Positions 1 to 9,619 of a stretch of 64,000 bases of DNA are shown here, in pieces (the first letter of the stretch is position 1; the number at the start of each line of letters is the position of its first letter). The stretch comes from Aphanizomenon flos-aquae FACHB-1287 (GTDB taxonomy: Bacteria; Cyanobacteriota; Cyanobacteriia; Cyanobacteriales; Nostocaceae). The stretch is from positions 30,853 through 94,852 of the forward strand of contig NZ_JACJTO010000015.1 of the NCBI RefSeq assembly GCF_014698755.1. The letters run 5' to 3'. Under the pieces are notes generated by a model. That model searched no databases, was not told where the DNA came from, and saw only the letters and a list, made by a program, of their open reading frames with translations. The position numbers were made by a program, and so were the translations under genes.

Positions 1-413
1 AAGTCGCTTTGGAAATGGGAATGCAATTTGCCCGTAACCGTCGTCAACGCATTGATAATATTTGCCGAAATTTACGGGAAAGTTTACAAGCTGACGAAGA
101 TCGCGGTATTGATCAGGCTTATGCTGATTTACAAGATGCTCTGTATGAACTGAATAGAGAAGTCCGTCAGTATTATGCTGAGGATGAAGACGAAGATTTA
201 TTTGGTGCTATCCGTGACATCTTTGCAGGTGAAAAAGAAAAAGAGCCGGAAAGAGATGTTTACAGAAATAACTATCAGCAAGATTCATCTAATCGAGGTG
301 TTAACAGGGATTATGGCAACTCAAGTCGTTCTCCCAATTATGAAGGTCGTCCCACTCGCAGTAAACGCCCTAGTTATCAAGATAACTGGGATGATGATGA
401 TGATTGGCTATAA
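1..413 (+). CDS. dnaK: DnaK (Hsp70) chaperone, C-terminal end only
   Basis: This is the 3' end of a gene that starts before the window; the reading frame is open from base 3. The visible part is the alpha-helical lid of an Hsp70 (residues such as RRQRIDNICRNL and DLQDALYELNREVRQYY), followed by a charged, disordered tail ending in an acidic DDDDDWL cluster. Cyanobacteria carry several dnaK copies, and long acidic tails are seen in some of them. The dnaJ gene about 150 bp downstream on the same strand supports the chaperone assignment. The nucleotide-binding domain is outside the window, so which paralogue this is cannot be settled. Confidence 0.85.
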   Translation, partial: VALEMGMQFARNRRQRIDNICRNLRESLQADEDRGIDQAYADLQDALYELNREVRQYYAEDEDEDLFGAIRDIFAGEKEKEPERDVYRNNYQQDSSNRGVNRDYGNSSRSPNYEGRPTRSKRPSYQDNWDDDDDWL

Positions 414-509
414 TCTCGATTTTAGATTTTAGATTAATTATATTTGATTTGATCTACATTCAAAAATCTTTCCCAATAATTTGATTTGCAGGGTCAGTCA
501 TAAGTAGAA

Positions 510-555
510 GCGCAACTGACCACTGACCACTGACCACTGACAACTAACACTTAAC
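510..555. repeat. Short tandem repeat, CCACTGA/CAACTGA type
   Basis: Repeated 7-bp units (gaccact, gacaact) fill the gap just before dnaJ. This kind of heptamer array is typical of Nostocales intergenic DNA and recurs many times in the window. Confidence 0.8.
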
Positions 556-560
556 AGATT

Positions 561-1556
561 ATGCAAAATTTGCAGAATTTTCGGGATTATTACGAGATAT
601 TAGGAGTTTCTAAAGATGCTTCTAGCGAGGAAATTAAAAAGGTTTACCGTCGTTTAGCTAGACAATATCATCCTGACCTGAATCCTGGAAATAAGGAAGC
701 TGAGGAAAAGTTTAAAACCATCGGTGAGGCTTATGAAATCCTTTCTGATTCTAGCAGGCGATCGCAATATGATCAATTTAGCCGCTATTGGCAGCAAAAC
801 GGCTTTGTTGCCAATAAACAAACTCCTAAGCCAAAAGGTTGGGATAACCGCCCTAACGGGCGTTCTGGTCAAGAAGTAGACCCCAGCCAATTTAACGATT
901 TTGAGAGTTTTGTTAATCAGGTAATTGGTGTCAGCAACCGCAAAGAACCCAGAACTAGTTCGGAAAATACCACCACTAGCGACCCCTTCCGCAGTCCACG
1001 AACTAAAGTTGCATATACGGTCAATACTCCCCCACCTCGTGCTACCCGTCGGGATATTGAAGCTAGATTAACCTTACCTTTAGAAAAAGCTTATCAAGGT
1101 GGTAGCGAAAGAATACGCTTAGAAGATGGGCGATCGCTCGAAGTGACTATGCCCCCGGCTATGGTGACAGGGCAAACAATTCGCTTGCGAAATCAAGGAA
1201 TTAGTGGTGGTGATTTATACTTGAAAATTACCGTCGATCCCCATCCTTTGTTTAAGCTAGAAGGTACTAATATCTTTTGTCAAGTCCCTGTAACTCCCAG
1301 TGAAGCAACATTGGGCGGACAAGTCGAAGCGCCTACCCTTGATGGTCCGGTGAAAATGACCATTCCTCCTGGTGTCAGGTCGGGACAAAGATTCCGTCTT
1401 GGTAATAAGGGCTACCCTGGTGAAAATGGTCAACGAGGTGATCAATTGGTAGAAATTCAGATAGTAACTCCCAAAAGTATTACACCCCAAGAACGGGAAC
1501 TTTATGAAAAGTTGCGAGAAATAGAAACTTTTAAACCACGGGCTGATTTAATTTAA
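561..1556 (+). CDS. dnaJ: DnaJ-type Hsp40 co-chaperone without zinc finger (CbpA-like)
   Basis: The J domain spans residues 9-72 with HPD at 37-39, the motif that stimulates Hsp70 ATPase. A disordered Gly/Asn/Ser/Thr linker follows at about 85-155, then two DnaJ C-terminal beta-sandwich domains ([16 protein letters not shown], then [18 protein letters not shown]). There is no CxxCxGxG zinc-finger region, so this is a type II J-protein like CbpA. At 331 residues it is the usual length for the class. It lies just downstream of the dnaK end on the same strand, which suggests a working pair, although a tandem-repeat spacer separates them. Confidence 0.92.
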   Translation: MQNLQNFRDYYEILGVSKDASSEEIKKVYRRLARQYHPDLNPGNKEAEEKFKTIGEAYEILSDSSRRSQYDQFSRYWQQNGFVANKQTPKPKGWDNRPNGRSGQEVDPSQFNDFESFVNQVIGVSNRKEPRTSSENTTTSDPFRSPRTKVAYTVNTPPPRATRRDIEARLTLPLEKAYQGGSERIRLEDGRSLEVTMPPAMVTGQTIRLRNQGISGGDLYLKITVDPHPLFKLEGTNIFCQVPVTPSEATLGGQVEAPTLDGPVKMTIPPGVRSGQRFRLGNKGYPGENGQRGDQLVEIQIVTPKSITPQERELYEKLREIETFKPRADLI

Positions 1557-1727
1557 CGGTAAAATAAATTACAGAAAAGATCAAAGAACACAGATGAAAG
1601 ATACGGCGTGGGGAGAGAATTTTAGGCTCCGGGATCTGTTACCCTGAAAATAGGTTATGACGGTTATCCAAAATATTGACCCCGCTTTAGACCTAAATTA
1701 CGTTATTTTATGCCATAAGGAAAGATA

Positions 1728-1973
1728 ATGCTAACACCAGAAGAATACGGGGTACAACAAACCCAACTTGCAGAGGAAGCAAACCAAAGCTCAGAAGAAG
1801 TAAAGCAACTCGGAGAAGAAGCAAAACAACGTGGAGAAGAAGTAAAGCAACTCGGAGAAGAAGCAAAACAACGTGGAGAAGAAGCAAAACAACGTGTAGA
1901 AAAGGCAACGGAAAGCGCGGAACAATTAGCAGATAAACTCAGAGAATTGAATATTGAACCTGGCATTTCATAA
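1728..1973 (+). CDS. Small coiled-coil protein, probable tail remnant of a Uma2 (DUF820) protein
   Basis: This is an 81-residue reading frame rich in Glu, Lys and Gln. Its core is a 7-residue unit (EEAKQRG / EEVKQLG) repeated about six times, a near-perfect coiled-coil heptad encoded by a 21-bp DNA repeat. The last residues (LADKLRELNIEPG) and the opening LTPEEYGVQQ resemble the C-terminal tails of cyanobacterial Uma2-family proteins, while the nuclease-like Uma2 core is missing. An AAGGAAAG ribosome-binding site sits just before the ATG. A 23-codon frame (1657-1728, starting MTVIQN) ends on a stop overlapping this ATG. It may be translated or may simply be a relic. Confidence 0.45.
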   Translation: MLTPEEYGVQQTQLAEEANQSSEEVKQLGEEAKQRGEEVKQLGEEAKQRGEEAKQRVEKATESAEQLADKLRELNIEPGIS

Positions 1974-2076
1974 GTAATAATACACATTGTGTAGGTTGGG
2001 TTGATGTTAGGAAATATTACCATTTCTTGTACTTTCTTTCTTATTCACAAAAGACTTAGAATACAAAAAAAGATAT

Positions 2077-2556
2077 TTGAGCAAAGTGACTCAAAAAACC
2101 GTGAACCACAATGGGGAATTCCCACACAGCAGCAATATTACCTATTATTCCCTGCTAGGACTCAATCCGGGAGCATCAGTAATTGATATTCGTCGCGCTT
2201 ATAGAGAATTAAGTAAAATCTATCATCCAGACACGACAGAATTACCTGCTAATATTGCTACTGCCCAATTTCAGCAAATTAATACAGCCTACGCTACCCT
2301 GAGTAATCCAGAAAGACGCTTAAACTATGATTTAAAAATTGGGTATTCCCGTTTTAGCGTTATTCAATCCCCACCAGATTTAAATCATTCCGTACATAAA
2401 CCCTATGACTTTTCAAAATCGATGTATTTGGATGCAAGCGATCGCTCCTTGTCCTCTGGAGAAATATTTGTATTATTTATTTTGGGGTTGACCATTATTA
2501 GTTGTATGCTATTAGCGATTGCCATAGCTATTCTACGTGGAGAGACAATTGGTTAA
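2077..2556 (+). CDS. J-domain protein with C-terminal membrane anchor
   Basis: This 159-residue protein carries an N-terminal J domain at about residues 22-86 (TYYSLLGLNPGAS, HPD at 50-52) and one hydrophobic segment near residues 131-153 that should anchor it in a membrane. There are no Gly/Phe, zinc-finger or DnaJ C-terminal domains, so it is a type III J-protein that probably recruits an Hsp70 to a membrane site. The start is TTG at 2077 or GTG at 2086; neither has a strong ribosome-binding site. It is the second J-protein within 1 kb of the dnaK end, on the same strand. Confidence 0.8.
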   Translation: MSKVTQKTVNHNGEFPHSSNITYYSLLGLNPGASVIDIRRAYRELSKIYHPDTTELPANIATAQFQQINTAYATLSNPERRLNYDLKIGYSRFSVIQSPPDLNHSVHKPYDFSKSMYLDASDRSLSSGEIFVLFILGLTIISCMLLAIAIAILRGETIG

Positions 2557-2621
2557 ATCCAATTTCCCACCGCTAAAATAAGCCGATATTTTTTATACTT
2601 TTGATTTGAGTTGAATTGCCT

Positions 2622-2888
2622 ATGCTACCCGCCAATATGCCCCTTTATAGTCATCCTTTACCAGAAATCGAACAATGGCTAAAAAACCAAGGTTGTCAAC
2701 AAGACGATACCCATTTACATTATTGGCGTGTACAACGAGCTAATTGGGAAGCAGAACTTTGGTTAGATACTGAACAAATAACAGTTCGCTATCTTCAATC
2801 AGGAGAAAACCATCAAGATATTCAACGTTCCTTTAAATACTCGCTGAGCAGGGAAGATATCGAGGAAGCCGTGTTTTCTGGACCATAA
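2622..2888 (+). CDS. DUF3143 family protein
   Basis: This is a small soluble protein of 88 residues that matches the cyanobacterial DUF3143 family as I remember it (opening MPLYSHPLPEIEQWL, then a HYWRVQRANWEAELWLD core). No function is known. I prefer ATG 2622; an in-frame TTG at 2616 would add two residues. It follows the J-protein gene by about 65 bp on the same strand and could be co-transcribed. It ends 45 bp before the convergent uppS gene. Confidence 0.75.
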   Translation: MLPANMPLYSHPLPEIEQWLKNQGCQQDDTHLHYWRVQRANWEAELWLDTEQITVRYLQSGENHQDIQRSFKYSLSREDIEEAVFSGP

Positions 2889-2933
2889 TTCAATCATGAC
2901 CTATCTAAACTCACAATGTAAAATCAAAAATTG

Positions 2934-3683
2934 TTAGACTTTCCCAAACCGACGTTCTCTTTGTTGATAAACAGATATAGCCCGATGAAACTCACTGCGA
3001 TCAAAATCAGGCCAGAGAGTATCAGTAATATAAATTTCACCATAAGCCATTTGCCAAAGTAAGAAATTTGATAATCGCATTTCCCCACTAGTACGAATTA
3101 ATAAATCTGGATCTGCTATTCCGGCCGTATATAAATGGGCTTCAAATACCTCTTCAGAGATATCATCAGGGTTTAAAGAACCTTCCTTAACCTTTTGGGC
3201 AATTGCCCGACAAGCTTGTAAGATTTCCTGTCTACCTCCATAATTAGTAGCTATGGTAAACCGGATACTATGATTATCCTTAGTTTCTGCCATAGAACGG
3301 GAAATTTCCGTCTGAAGAGCCTGTGGTAAAGCCGATAAATTGCCAACAAACTGAATTTGCACATTTTCCTCTACCATTTCCCGCAGTTCTTGTCGTAGAA
3401 CCCGCTGAAATAGATTCATTAAAAATTCCACTTCCTCCTGTGGTCTTTTCCAATTCTCCGTTGAAAAAGCATAGGCCGTTAGTGCTTTAATTCCCCAGTC
3501 CTTACAACAGTGAAGTAAATCCTTGAGAGCATCCACACCAGCTTTATGACCCATAATCCGGGGTAAACCTTGACGTTGTGCCCATCGGCCATTACCATCC
3601 ATAATTACCGCAACGTGCTGGGGTAGTGATTCTCTGTTTAAGTCAAGGGGTAAATGTTGCAATTCAGTTTGTTGTGGTTTCAT
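2934..3683 (-). CDS. uppS: Isoprenyl transferase (undecaprenyl diphosphate synthase)
   Basis: The enzyme adds isopentenyl diphosphate in cis to farnesyl diphosphate to make the C55 lipid carrier for peptidoglycan and other envelope glycans. It carries the cis-prenyltransferase signature [13 protein letters not shown] (catalytic Asp29), the downstream FSTENWKRP motif, and the C-terminal [19 protein letters not shown] substrate-binding region. At 249 residues it is full length. Its start overlaps the stop of the upstream cdaA gene by 4 bp (ATGA), so the two are translationally coupled. Confidence 0.97.
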   Translation of the reverse strand: MKPQQTELQHLPLDLNRESLPQHVAVIMDGNGRWAQRQGLPRIMGHKAGVDALKDLLHCCKDWGIKALTAYAFSTENWKRPQEEVEFLMNLFQRVLRQELREMVEENVQIQFVGNLSALPQALQTEISRSMAETKDNHSIRFTIATNYGGRQEILQACRAIAQKVKEGSLNPDDISEEVFEAHLYTAGIADPDLLIRTSGEMRLSNFLLWQMAYGEIYITDTLWPDFDRSEFHRAISVYQQRERRFGKV

Positions 3684-4648
3684 TTTTTATCTTGAGAAGC
3701 GGTCGTATCCCTACGGGGAAATAAGCTACGGGTAGCGTGTCGAAGACAAGGTAATCCAGGTAATCGGGAAATTAGTCTTAGTGATTGATTACCAAGCTGA
3801 CGAACTAAACTCACAAGACCAGGAGCTACAGCTTCCCGATCTACAGTTGGAGAAAATCGAGCCTCTAAAGACTCTTTGAGCTTTTTAATAGTTAGTGGTC
3901 TATAGAGAGTTCCCTGTTCCGCTAGGGAAATAGAACCCGTTTCTTCAGATACAACGACACAAATACAGTTTTCGACTCTTTCGGTAATTCCCATGGCTGC
4001 CCGATGGCGTGTTCCCAACTGGCGCGACGCTGTACGCCCTGAAAGTGGTAAAATTATCCCTGATGATACAATGCGTGAACCACGAATTAACGTTGCCCCA
4101 TCATGTAACAGGGTTTTGGGTTGAAAAATAGTTTGGATTAGTTCTTTAGACACTTCGGCATTTAGCTTGACCCCTGGGACGGAGAAATCTTGCTCTTCAA
4201 TAGGTCCTGTGGTTTCTAAAATTAGTAAAGCGCCAATTCGGTTTTTTGATAACTCTTTAACTGCATCAACAATTTCATCAATTACACTATCCGATTTAGG
4301 AATCGCGCTGGCGTTATTGCGAAATAACTGCCAAAATTCACCACGTCCCAATTGTTCCAAAAAGCGGCGAAATTCTGATTGAAGTGCTACAGCCATAGCC
4401 ACAGCACAGCCAATCACTAATTTTTCCAGGACAAAATTTAGCAGTGGTAATCCTAATTTGCCACTGAGTGCCGAGCAGAGCATTAAGATTATAAATCCTC
4501 GCACCATCCATAACGTGCGCCGTTCACTAATAATTACCAGGATCATGTATGTTAGTGCCAGAACTAACATCATATCCAGAGTCCCAAGGAGCAAGGACTG
4601 CGACCAATCTCCCAGGTTTATCAGCCATTGCTTCCACCAATCTCTCAT
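3680..4648 (-). CDS. cdaA: Diadenylate cyclase CdaA (c-di-AMP synthase)
   Basis: This membrane enzyme condenses two ATP into cyclic di-AMP, a messenger for potassium, osmotic and envelope control. The N-terminus has about three hydrophobic helices (residues 18-90). The DAC domain follows, with the catalytic DGA motif ([11 protein letters not shown], near residue 184) and the ATP-binding RHR motif (TRHRAAMGI, near residue 217). The coupling to uppS links c-di-AMP to cell-envelope synthesis; in Firmicutes, cdaA instead sits with cdaR and glmM. The C-terminal ~50 residues are basic and look disordered. Confidence 0.95.
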   Translation of the reverse strand: MRDWWKQWLINLGDWSQSLLLGTLDMMLVLALTYMILVIISERRTLWMVRGFIILMLCSALSGKLGLPLLNFVLEKLVIGCAVAMAVALQSEFRRFLEQLGRGEFWQLFRNNASAIPKSDSVIDEIVDAVKELSKNRIGALLILETTGPIEEQDFSVPGVKLNAEVSKELIQTIFQPKTLLHDGATLIRGSRIVSSGIILPLSGRTASRQLGTRHRAAMGITERVENCICVVVSEETGSISLAEQGTLYRPLTIKKLKESLEARFSPTVDREAVAPGLVSLVRQLGNQSLRLISRLPGLPCLRHATRSLFPRRDTTASQDKK

Positions 4649-4666
4649 GACATCTGGATTCTTATA

Positions 4667-4742
4667 GTCATTTGTCAGTTGTCATTTGTCAGTTGTCATT
4701 TGTGATTTGTGATTTTTTAACCACTGACCACTGACAACTGAC
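4667..4742. repeat. Short tandem repeats between lysA and cdaA
   Basis: Alternating 7-bp units (gtcattt, gtcagtt, then gaccact, gacaact) fill almost the whole gap between the two minus-strand genes. No promoter can be picked out inside them. Confidence 0.75.
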
Positions 4743-4748
4743 TAGGAA

Positions 4749-6161
4749 CTATTTAAGTCTTTCCGGTAGGCAATCTTGTCGAATCAGGTCTTGATATGTT
4801 TCGCGCTGCAAAATTAAATTTGCTTCGCCATTTGCCACGACAACCGCCGCCGGTCGAGGAAGACGATTGTAATTAGATGCCATACTGTAATTGTATGCAC
4901 CAGTTCCCATAACTACGAGAATATCATTTGGTTCAGTTTTTGGCAGTTGGGCATTTTTAATCAGAATATCTCCTGATTCGCAATGTTTACCAGCCAATGT
5001 CACTGTTTCCGTACAAGGAATAGACATTTTATTAGCCACTACTGCCCGATAAACTGATTGGTAGGTTATGGGACGGGGATTGTCTGACATTCCACCATCA
5101 ATGGCTACGTAGGTACGAATTTCGGGAATGACTTTAGAAGTACCAACAGTATAAGCAGTAACACAAGATGTAGCAATGAGCGATCGCCCTGGTTCACAGA
5201 GTAACTTTGGTAAAGGCAAATTTTCTGATAAACAAGCGGCTTGTACTACTTCACAAATCGCCTTTGACCATTCCACAATACTAGGGGGATCATCGGATTC
5301 TGTATATTTAATCCCTAAACCACCACCAACATTTAATTCGGTTATTTTTAAGTTATGTTTAGCCGCATCTCTCAACCACTGCACCATGACAGCAGCCAAA
5401 TCTCTATGTGGTTGACGTTCAAAAATTTGTGAACCAATATGAGCGTGTAACCCCACACAGTTTAAACTCGGCTGTTTACCCACAAAAGCAAACACCCTTT
5501 GTAAATCATTGGGGTCAAAACCAAATTTACTATCTAAATGTCCAGTGCGAATATATTCATGAGTATGGCATTCTATTCCCGGTGTTAAGCGTAGCATGAT
5601 CCGAATGGGCGCAAGGAAATACTTTTCTGTTTTCTCCTCTGCTATATTTACCAGTAAGTCCAACTCGTGCCAGTTATCCGCTACAATAGTGCAGCCAGAC
5701 TCAATTGCTAAAACTAACTCATCACGAGATTTGTTATTTCCATGTAAGTAAATTTTATGAGGACTCATACCTGCACTTACCGCAGTATAAAGTTCGCCAC
5801 CAGATACCACATCAATTCCTAACCCTTCTGAGGCAACAATGGCACAAACTGCTAGACAATTCCACGCCTTAGAGGCATAAAGTACCTGAGATTCTCCTTG
5901 ATAGTATTCTTTAAAGGTATCTCGATATTGTCTACAAGCTGTCCGCAGGGTTTCCTCATCTAAAATATACAAAGGTGAACCAAATTGTTCAACTAGGGTT
6001 GTTACATCACACTCACCGATTTCTAGGTTGTCATGATGATTAACTCTAGCTGTCAAGGGTAAGAGTTGTTGGTTGGGGGAAATATCAGCACTGTTGCCAT
6101 TTTTTGGCTGTAAATATTGACGGCCAGAAAGTTCAACTTCGACGGGGTGAGTCAATACCAT
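4749..6161 (-). CDS. lysA: Diaminopimelate decarboxylase
   Basis: The enzyme catalyses the last step of lysine synthesis, PLP-dependent decarboxylation of meso-diaminopimelate. It is a fold-III decarboxylase: the PLP lysine is in YASKA (Lys98), followed by the HGNNKS strand, the HAHIGSQ motif, the phosphate-binding GGGLGI loop, CEPGRS, and CESGD with the second-subunit catalytic cysteine. At 470 residues it is somewhat longer than the enterobacterial enzyme because of an N-terminal extension of about 45 residues, which is common in cyanobacteria. The true start could be internal. Confidence 0.96.
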   Translation of the reverse strand: MVLTHPVEVELSGRQYLQPKNGNSADISPNQQLLPLTARVNHHDNLEIGECDVTTLVEQFGSPLYILDEETLRTACRQYRDTFKEYYQGESQVLYASKAWNCLAVCAIVASEGLGIDVVSGGELYTAVSAGMSPHKIYLHGNNKSRDELVLAIESGCTIVADNWHELDLLVNIAEEKTEKYFLAPIRIMLRLTPGIECHTHEYIRTGHLDSKFGFDPNDLQRVFAFVGKQPSLNCVGLHAHIGSQIFERQPHRDLAAVMVQWLRDAAKHNLKITELNVGGGLGIKYTESDDPPSIVEWSKAICEVVQAACLSENLPLPKLLCEPGRSLIATSCVTAYTVGTSKVIPEIRTYVAIDGGMSDNPRPITYQSVYRAVVANKMSIPCTETVTLAGKHCESGDILIKNAQLPKTEPNDILVVMGTGAYNYSMASNYNRLPRPAAVVVANGEANLILQRETYQDLIRQDCLPERLK

Positions 6162-6286
6162 AACTAATAAGAGTTGTCTTTGTGAAAAATCAGGGCATGA
6201 GTATATGTCCTCATCTCCAGTTTACCCTCTCATTGCTAATGGGTAATGGGTAATGGATAATTAACCTTCTTCAATCCTCGAAAACT

Positions 6287-6808
6287 GTGATTTCATCTGA
6301 CTTAAAAATTCAATCTTTAACCACGGACAATTTAACTGAACTGTTAGAACTGGATAAAGCCTGTTTTGACGGTTTGTGGACTATGCAAGGCTACCTCCGG
6401 GAGTTAGAAAGTCCTAATAGTCATTTTTTGGGTTTATTTTCACCTTTTAATCACTCTGAACTGTTAGGAATGGGGTGCTTTTGGTCAATTTTAGAAGAAG
6501 CACACATTACAATTTTGGCAGTTCATCCCCAATATCATGGTCAAGGACTAGGAAAAGCTTTATTGTACTCCCTACTGCGAACTGCTACCGATCTTGGTTT
6601 GGAGAGAGCTACCCTGGAAGTCCGGGATTCTAATCTCGTTGCTATTTCTTTGTATGAGAAGTTTGGGTTCAAAACTGCGGGAAAACGACGGGGTTATTAC
6701 AAAGATAACAATGAGGACGCTTTGATTCTTTGGCTTTCTGAACTACAGCAGCCACATTTTCTCAAAAATCTGGATCAATGGGCTAGTCTAATGAATTCAC
6801 CCTTCTAG
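6287..6808 (+). CDS. rimI: Ribosomal-protein-alanine N-acetyltransferase RimI-like
   Basis: This is a GNAT-fold acetyltransferase of 173 residues. The acetyl-CoA pyrophosphate loop is HGQGLGKALL (residues 84-93), and the C-terminal NLVAISLYEKFGFKTAGKRRGYY block is characteristic of RimI, which acetylates the N-terminal alanine of ribosomal protein S18 and possibly other proteins. The start codon is GTG 6287, and no ATG upstream fits. Its promoter probably lies in the 125-bp gap shared with the divergent lysA gene. Confidence 0.88.
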   Translation: MISSDLKIQSLTTDNLTELLELDKACFDGLWTMQGYLRELESPNSHFLGLFSPFNHSELLGMGCFWSILEEAHITILAVHPQYHGQGLGKALLYSLLRTATDLGLERATLEVRDSNLVAISLYEKFGFKTAGKRRGYYKDNNEDALILWLSELQQPHFLKNLDQWASLMNSPF

Positions 6809-6928
6809 ATTCCCATTGACAACTGGGGAATAGGGAATAGGTAAGAGACTTGAGGATAAGGTCGCCTATAGAAAGATATTTATTTTTCTCTTACCACTGA
6901 CAACTGACCACTGACCACTGACAACCGA

Positions 6929-7300
6929 CTAATCTTCCAATGATTGGGCTTGAACTTCAACCGCTGTCACATCAATTGTTCCTTCTGGTGTGAAGCGTTG
7001 AAATTGACTGTTTTTGACTAACAATGGTTCACCACAGTTAGTACACTGTGTTTGACTATTATTTAAACCTGTTAATTCATATCCACATACAGGACACTGA
7101 CCACTCACCAGATTCTTTTGTAACCACCAGCGAAACCCGAAAAATGCTACCACAGGTAAAAAAAACAATAAACCCAAAATAATTACTAAGGAATTAACTA
7201 ACCAGCCCAAACCTAATGATGCTAATAACCAGGTAATTGCTAACAGGGTCAGCCAAGGGCGGATTTTTTCAAAATTGAATTGCAAGTTTTTAAAGGTCAT
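6929..7300 (-). CDS. Membrane protein with C-terminal zinc ribbon
   Basis: This 123-residue protein has two hydrophobic helices (about residues 15-35 and 37-56) followed by a cytoplasmic treble of Cys pairs, CPVCGYELTG then CTNCGEPLL. Together these form a zinc ribbon of the rubredoxin/rRNA-processing type. I do not recognise a function; similar proteins are annotated as conserved hypotheticals in cyanobacteria. The gene stands alone on the minus strand, converging on rimI across a tandem-repeat spacer. Confidence 0.7.
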   Translation of the reverse strand: MTFKNLQFNFEKIRPWLTLLAITWLLASLGLGWLVNSLVIILGLLFFLPVVAFFGFRWWLQKNLVSGQCPVCGYELTGLNNSQTQCTNCGEPLLVKNSQFQRFTPEGTIDVTAVEVQAQSLED

Positions 7301-7539
7301 GTCTCAAATTTGTGCTGCTGACCCTAGGATAGCGATTTTCATTGTTGGTTATACAACAAGCTTACTTGTGAAGTCATAATACAGGTATTAGCTAGACGAA
7401 AATAAAATATTATTCTTCTTTAAAAAGTTTTTTAGCTTCCTCTGATGATAACAAACATCACACAATTACTGTAAGCTCTAGCTATAATTACTTCAACTTT
7501 TGATTTTTGACTTTTAAAAGCCGATTAGCTGACCAATTT

Positions 7540-8052
7540 CTAATGTTGTTGTTCTTCTAAACAATACTTAACAATCAACAGGCAATTTCTACTATCTGAA
7601 TCGCGTTGATATACAACTTTATCAGCCAAGCGACGGAGTAAAAACCATCCATATCCACCGACTTGTAGAGTCCCTGGTTCTGGTTCAGTAATGACATCAG
7701 GATTAAATGGTTTTCCATAATCCCAAATTCTTATTTCCAGTTTATCAATCCATAAACTGACTTGAATTTCTATAGTTGTTTCCGGTGGTAAAGCATGATG
7801 AGCATGACGGACTGCATTGGTAAAGCCTTCTGCTAATGCTAGATTGAGACGATAAAGTTGGCTGTCTGACCAGCCATATTTCGGTAAATATTGCTGACAG
7901 AATTCTTCAAACCATTGTTGCACTGGGCTTAAGAGCTTAAGATCGCTCCTTACTGTCCGATGGTCTTGCTGCACTATGCTACGCATTGACCTTAACTCGA
8001 ATAGAAAGTAGTTTTTTTGTAATTTGAGAATTTCACATCCGGAAATAGTCAT
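7540..8052 (-). CDS. Anti-sigma regulatory factor, RsbW-like HATPase_c protein
   Basis: This is a GHKL-fold serine/threonine kinase of the anti-sigma type, 170 residues. The N-box is AEGFTNAVRHAH, the G1 box is IRIWDYGKPF, and the G2 region is GGYGWFLLRRLAD. Such proteins bind ATP and either sequester a sigma factor or phosphorylate an STAS-domain antagonist. No partner antagonist or sigma gene lies nearby. The first ~20 residues are not part of the domain, so an internal ATG (MRSIVQQDH) is a possible start. Confidence 0.85.
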   Translation of the reverse strand: MTISGCEILKLQKNYFLFELRSMRSIVQQDHRTVRSDLKLLSPVQQWFEEFCQQYLPKYGWSDSQLYRLNLALAEGFTNAVRHAHHALPPETTIEIQVSLWIDKLEIRIWDYGKPFNPDVITEPEPGTLQVGGYGWFLLRRLADKVVYQRDSDSRNCLLIVKYCLEEQQH

Positions 8053-8242
8053 GATGAGGTTGGATATCTTTCCGCAATTCCCGTTTAGTTAACGTCTGTT
8101 GATCTTCAAAAGTATATCTCCTTTAAAATATCAGTAGCAATTAGACCATCAATAATTGCGGCTATTTGCTGATTAGATATTGTCCTGCATACACTCTTGA
8201 AAATCACAGACGTTACCAGATTTAATTTTAACTGTAACTACC

Positions 8243-8725
8243 TTAGAACAATCCTAAAGTCAAGGATTTGTCTAATGGGAGAGCAGCACCAATACCTAGC
8301 CAAATAGTAACAAGAGTACCAAACAAAAATACTGTTGTTGCTACAGGGCGACGGAAAGGATTTTGGAACTTATTCACATTTTCCAAAAAGGGAACGAGAA
8401 TTAATCCCAAGGGTACGGAAGCCATTGCTAACACACCTAATAATTTATTGGGTAGTGAGCGAAGAATTTGGAATACAGGATACAAGTACCACTCTGGCAA
8501 AATTTCCAAAGGAGTAGCAAAAGGATTAGCGGGTTCACCAATCATCGCGGGGTCTAGAACTGCTAGAGCGACAATACAGGCGAAAGAACCCATAATTACA
8601 ACTGGGAATATATAGAGTAAATCATTGGGCCAAGCAGGTTCACCATAGTAATTGTGACCCATACCTTGGGCAAGTTTAGCTCTTAATTTGGGATCGCTCA
8701 GATCCGGTTTTTTTTGCGTTGACAT
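8243..8725 (-). CDS. petD: Cytochrome b6f complex subunit IV
   Basis: Subunit IV of the thylakoid cytochrome b6f complex, which carries electrons from plastoquinol to plastocyanin or cytochrome c6. At 160 residues it has the exact expected length, with three membrane helices and the conserved quinol-oxidation-site motif PEWY ([16 protein letters not shown]). The N-terminus ([29 protein letters not shown]) is standard. It lies 181 bp downstream of petB on the same strand, in the usual petBD arrangement. Confidence 0.98.
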   Translation of the reverse strand: MSTQKKPDLSDPKLRAKLAQGMGHNYYGEPAWPNDLLYIFPVVIMGSFACIVALAVLDPAMIGEPANPFATPLEILPEWYLYPVFQILRSLPNKLLGVLAMASVPLGLILVPFLENVNKFQNPFRRPVATTVFLFGTLVTIWLGIGAALPLDKSLTLGLF

Positions 8726-8906
8726 TTCTAAATGCGCTCTCCGGCTGAAGTGAAGTTAAAGCATTGGTGAAAGCTATCAGCTATACAACTAGCTCAAGTT
8801 TCCGTTAGTAGTTTAGGTCTACAACTTACAATTTATGTTCTCTCAGTTTAAAACAAACTACGATGATCTGGAAACACAAGTTATGCCTGTTTGCTAATAA
8901 CTTTGA

Positions 8907-9554
8907 TTACAAAGGTCCAGAAATACCTTGTTTGCGAATCATCAAGAAGTGGAACAACATGAAGACAGCAATTAACCAAGGAAGAACAAAGGTGTGGGCA
9001 CTATAGTAGCGGGTAAGTGTCGCTTGACCAACACTAGAACCTCCACGGAGTAAATCGGAGATGAGAACACCGACTACGGGAATTGCTTCTGGTACACCAC
9101 TAACAATTTTTACAGCCCAGTAACCAACTTGATCCCAAGGAAGAGAGTAGCCTGTTACACCAAAGGAAACGGTGATTACGGCGAGAATTACACCACTGAT
9201 CCAGGTTAATTCACGGGGCTTTTTGAAGCCACCGGTTAGATAAACGCGGAATGTGTGGAGAATCATCATTAATACCATCATGCTGGCTGACCAGCGGTGA
9301 ATGGAGCGAATTAACCAACCGAAGTTGACTTCATTCATGATGTACTCGACAGAGGAGAAAGCTTCAGCAACTGTAGGTTTGTAGTAGAATGTCATCGCAA
9401 ATCCAGTGGCGAATTGGATCAGGAAACATACTAGGGTAATTCCACCTAAACAGTAGAAGATGTTAACGTGGGGAGGAACATATTTGGTGGTGATATCATC
9501 AGCAATTTCTTGGAGATCCAAGCGTTCCTCAAACCAGTCATAGACGTTAGCCAT
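8907..9554 (-). CDS. petB: Cytochrome b6
   Basis: This is the four-helix, three-heme subunit of the cytochrome b6f complex, full length at 215 residues. Cys35 (NIFYCLGG) is the covalent attachment site for heme c-n. The bis-His ligands for the two b hemes lie in [10 protein letters not shown] / [10 protein letters not shown] and [10 protein letters not shown] / [13 protein letters not shown]. It is first in the petB-petD unit; the region upstream (9555-10116) contains the structured relic described separately. Confidence 0.98.
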   Translation of the reverse strand: MANVYDWFEERLDLQEIADDITTKYVPPHVNIFYCLGGITLVCFLIQFATGFAMTFYYKPTVAEAFSSVEYIMNEVNFGWLIRSIHRWSASMMVLMMILHTFRVYLTGGFKKPRELTWISGVILAVITVSFGVTGYSLPWDQVGYWAVKIVSGVPEAIPVVGVLISDLLRGGSSVGQATLTRYYSAHTFVLPWLIAVFMLFHFLMIRKQGISGPL

Positions 9555-9619
9555 ACAATCTTAAGGTCCTAAAAATAGATTGCGGTTGATAAGTTTTGTT
9601 ATGCGAACTGTAGTCAATT

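Noticed and set aside
1703..2023. Minus-strand frames rich in Cys/Phe/Ser or Leu/Val
   Set aside because: They are the complement of the 21-bp coiled-coil repeat.
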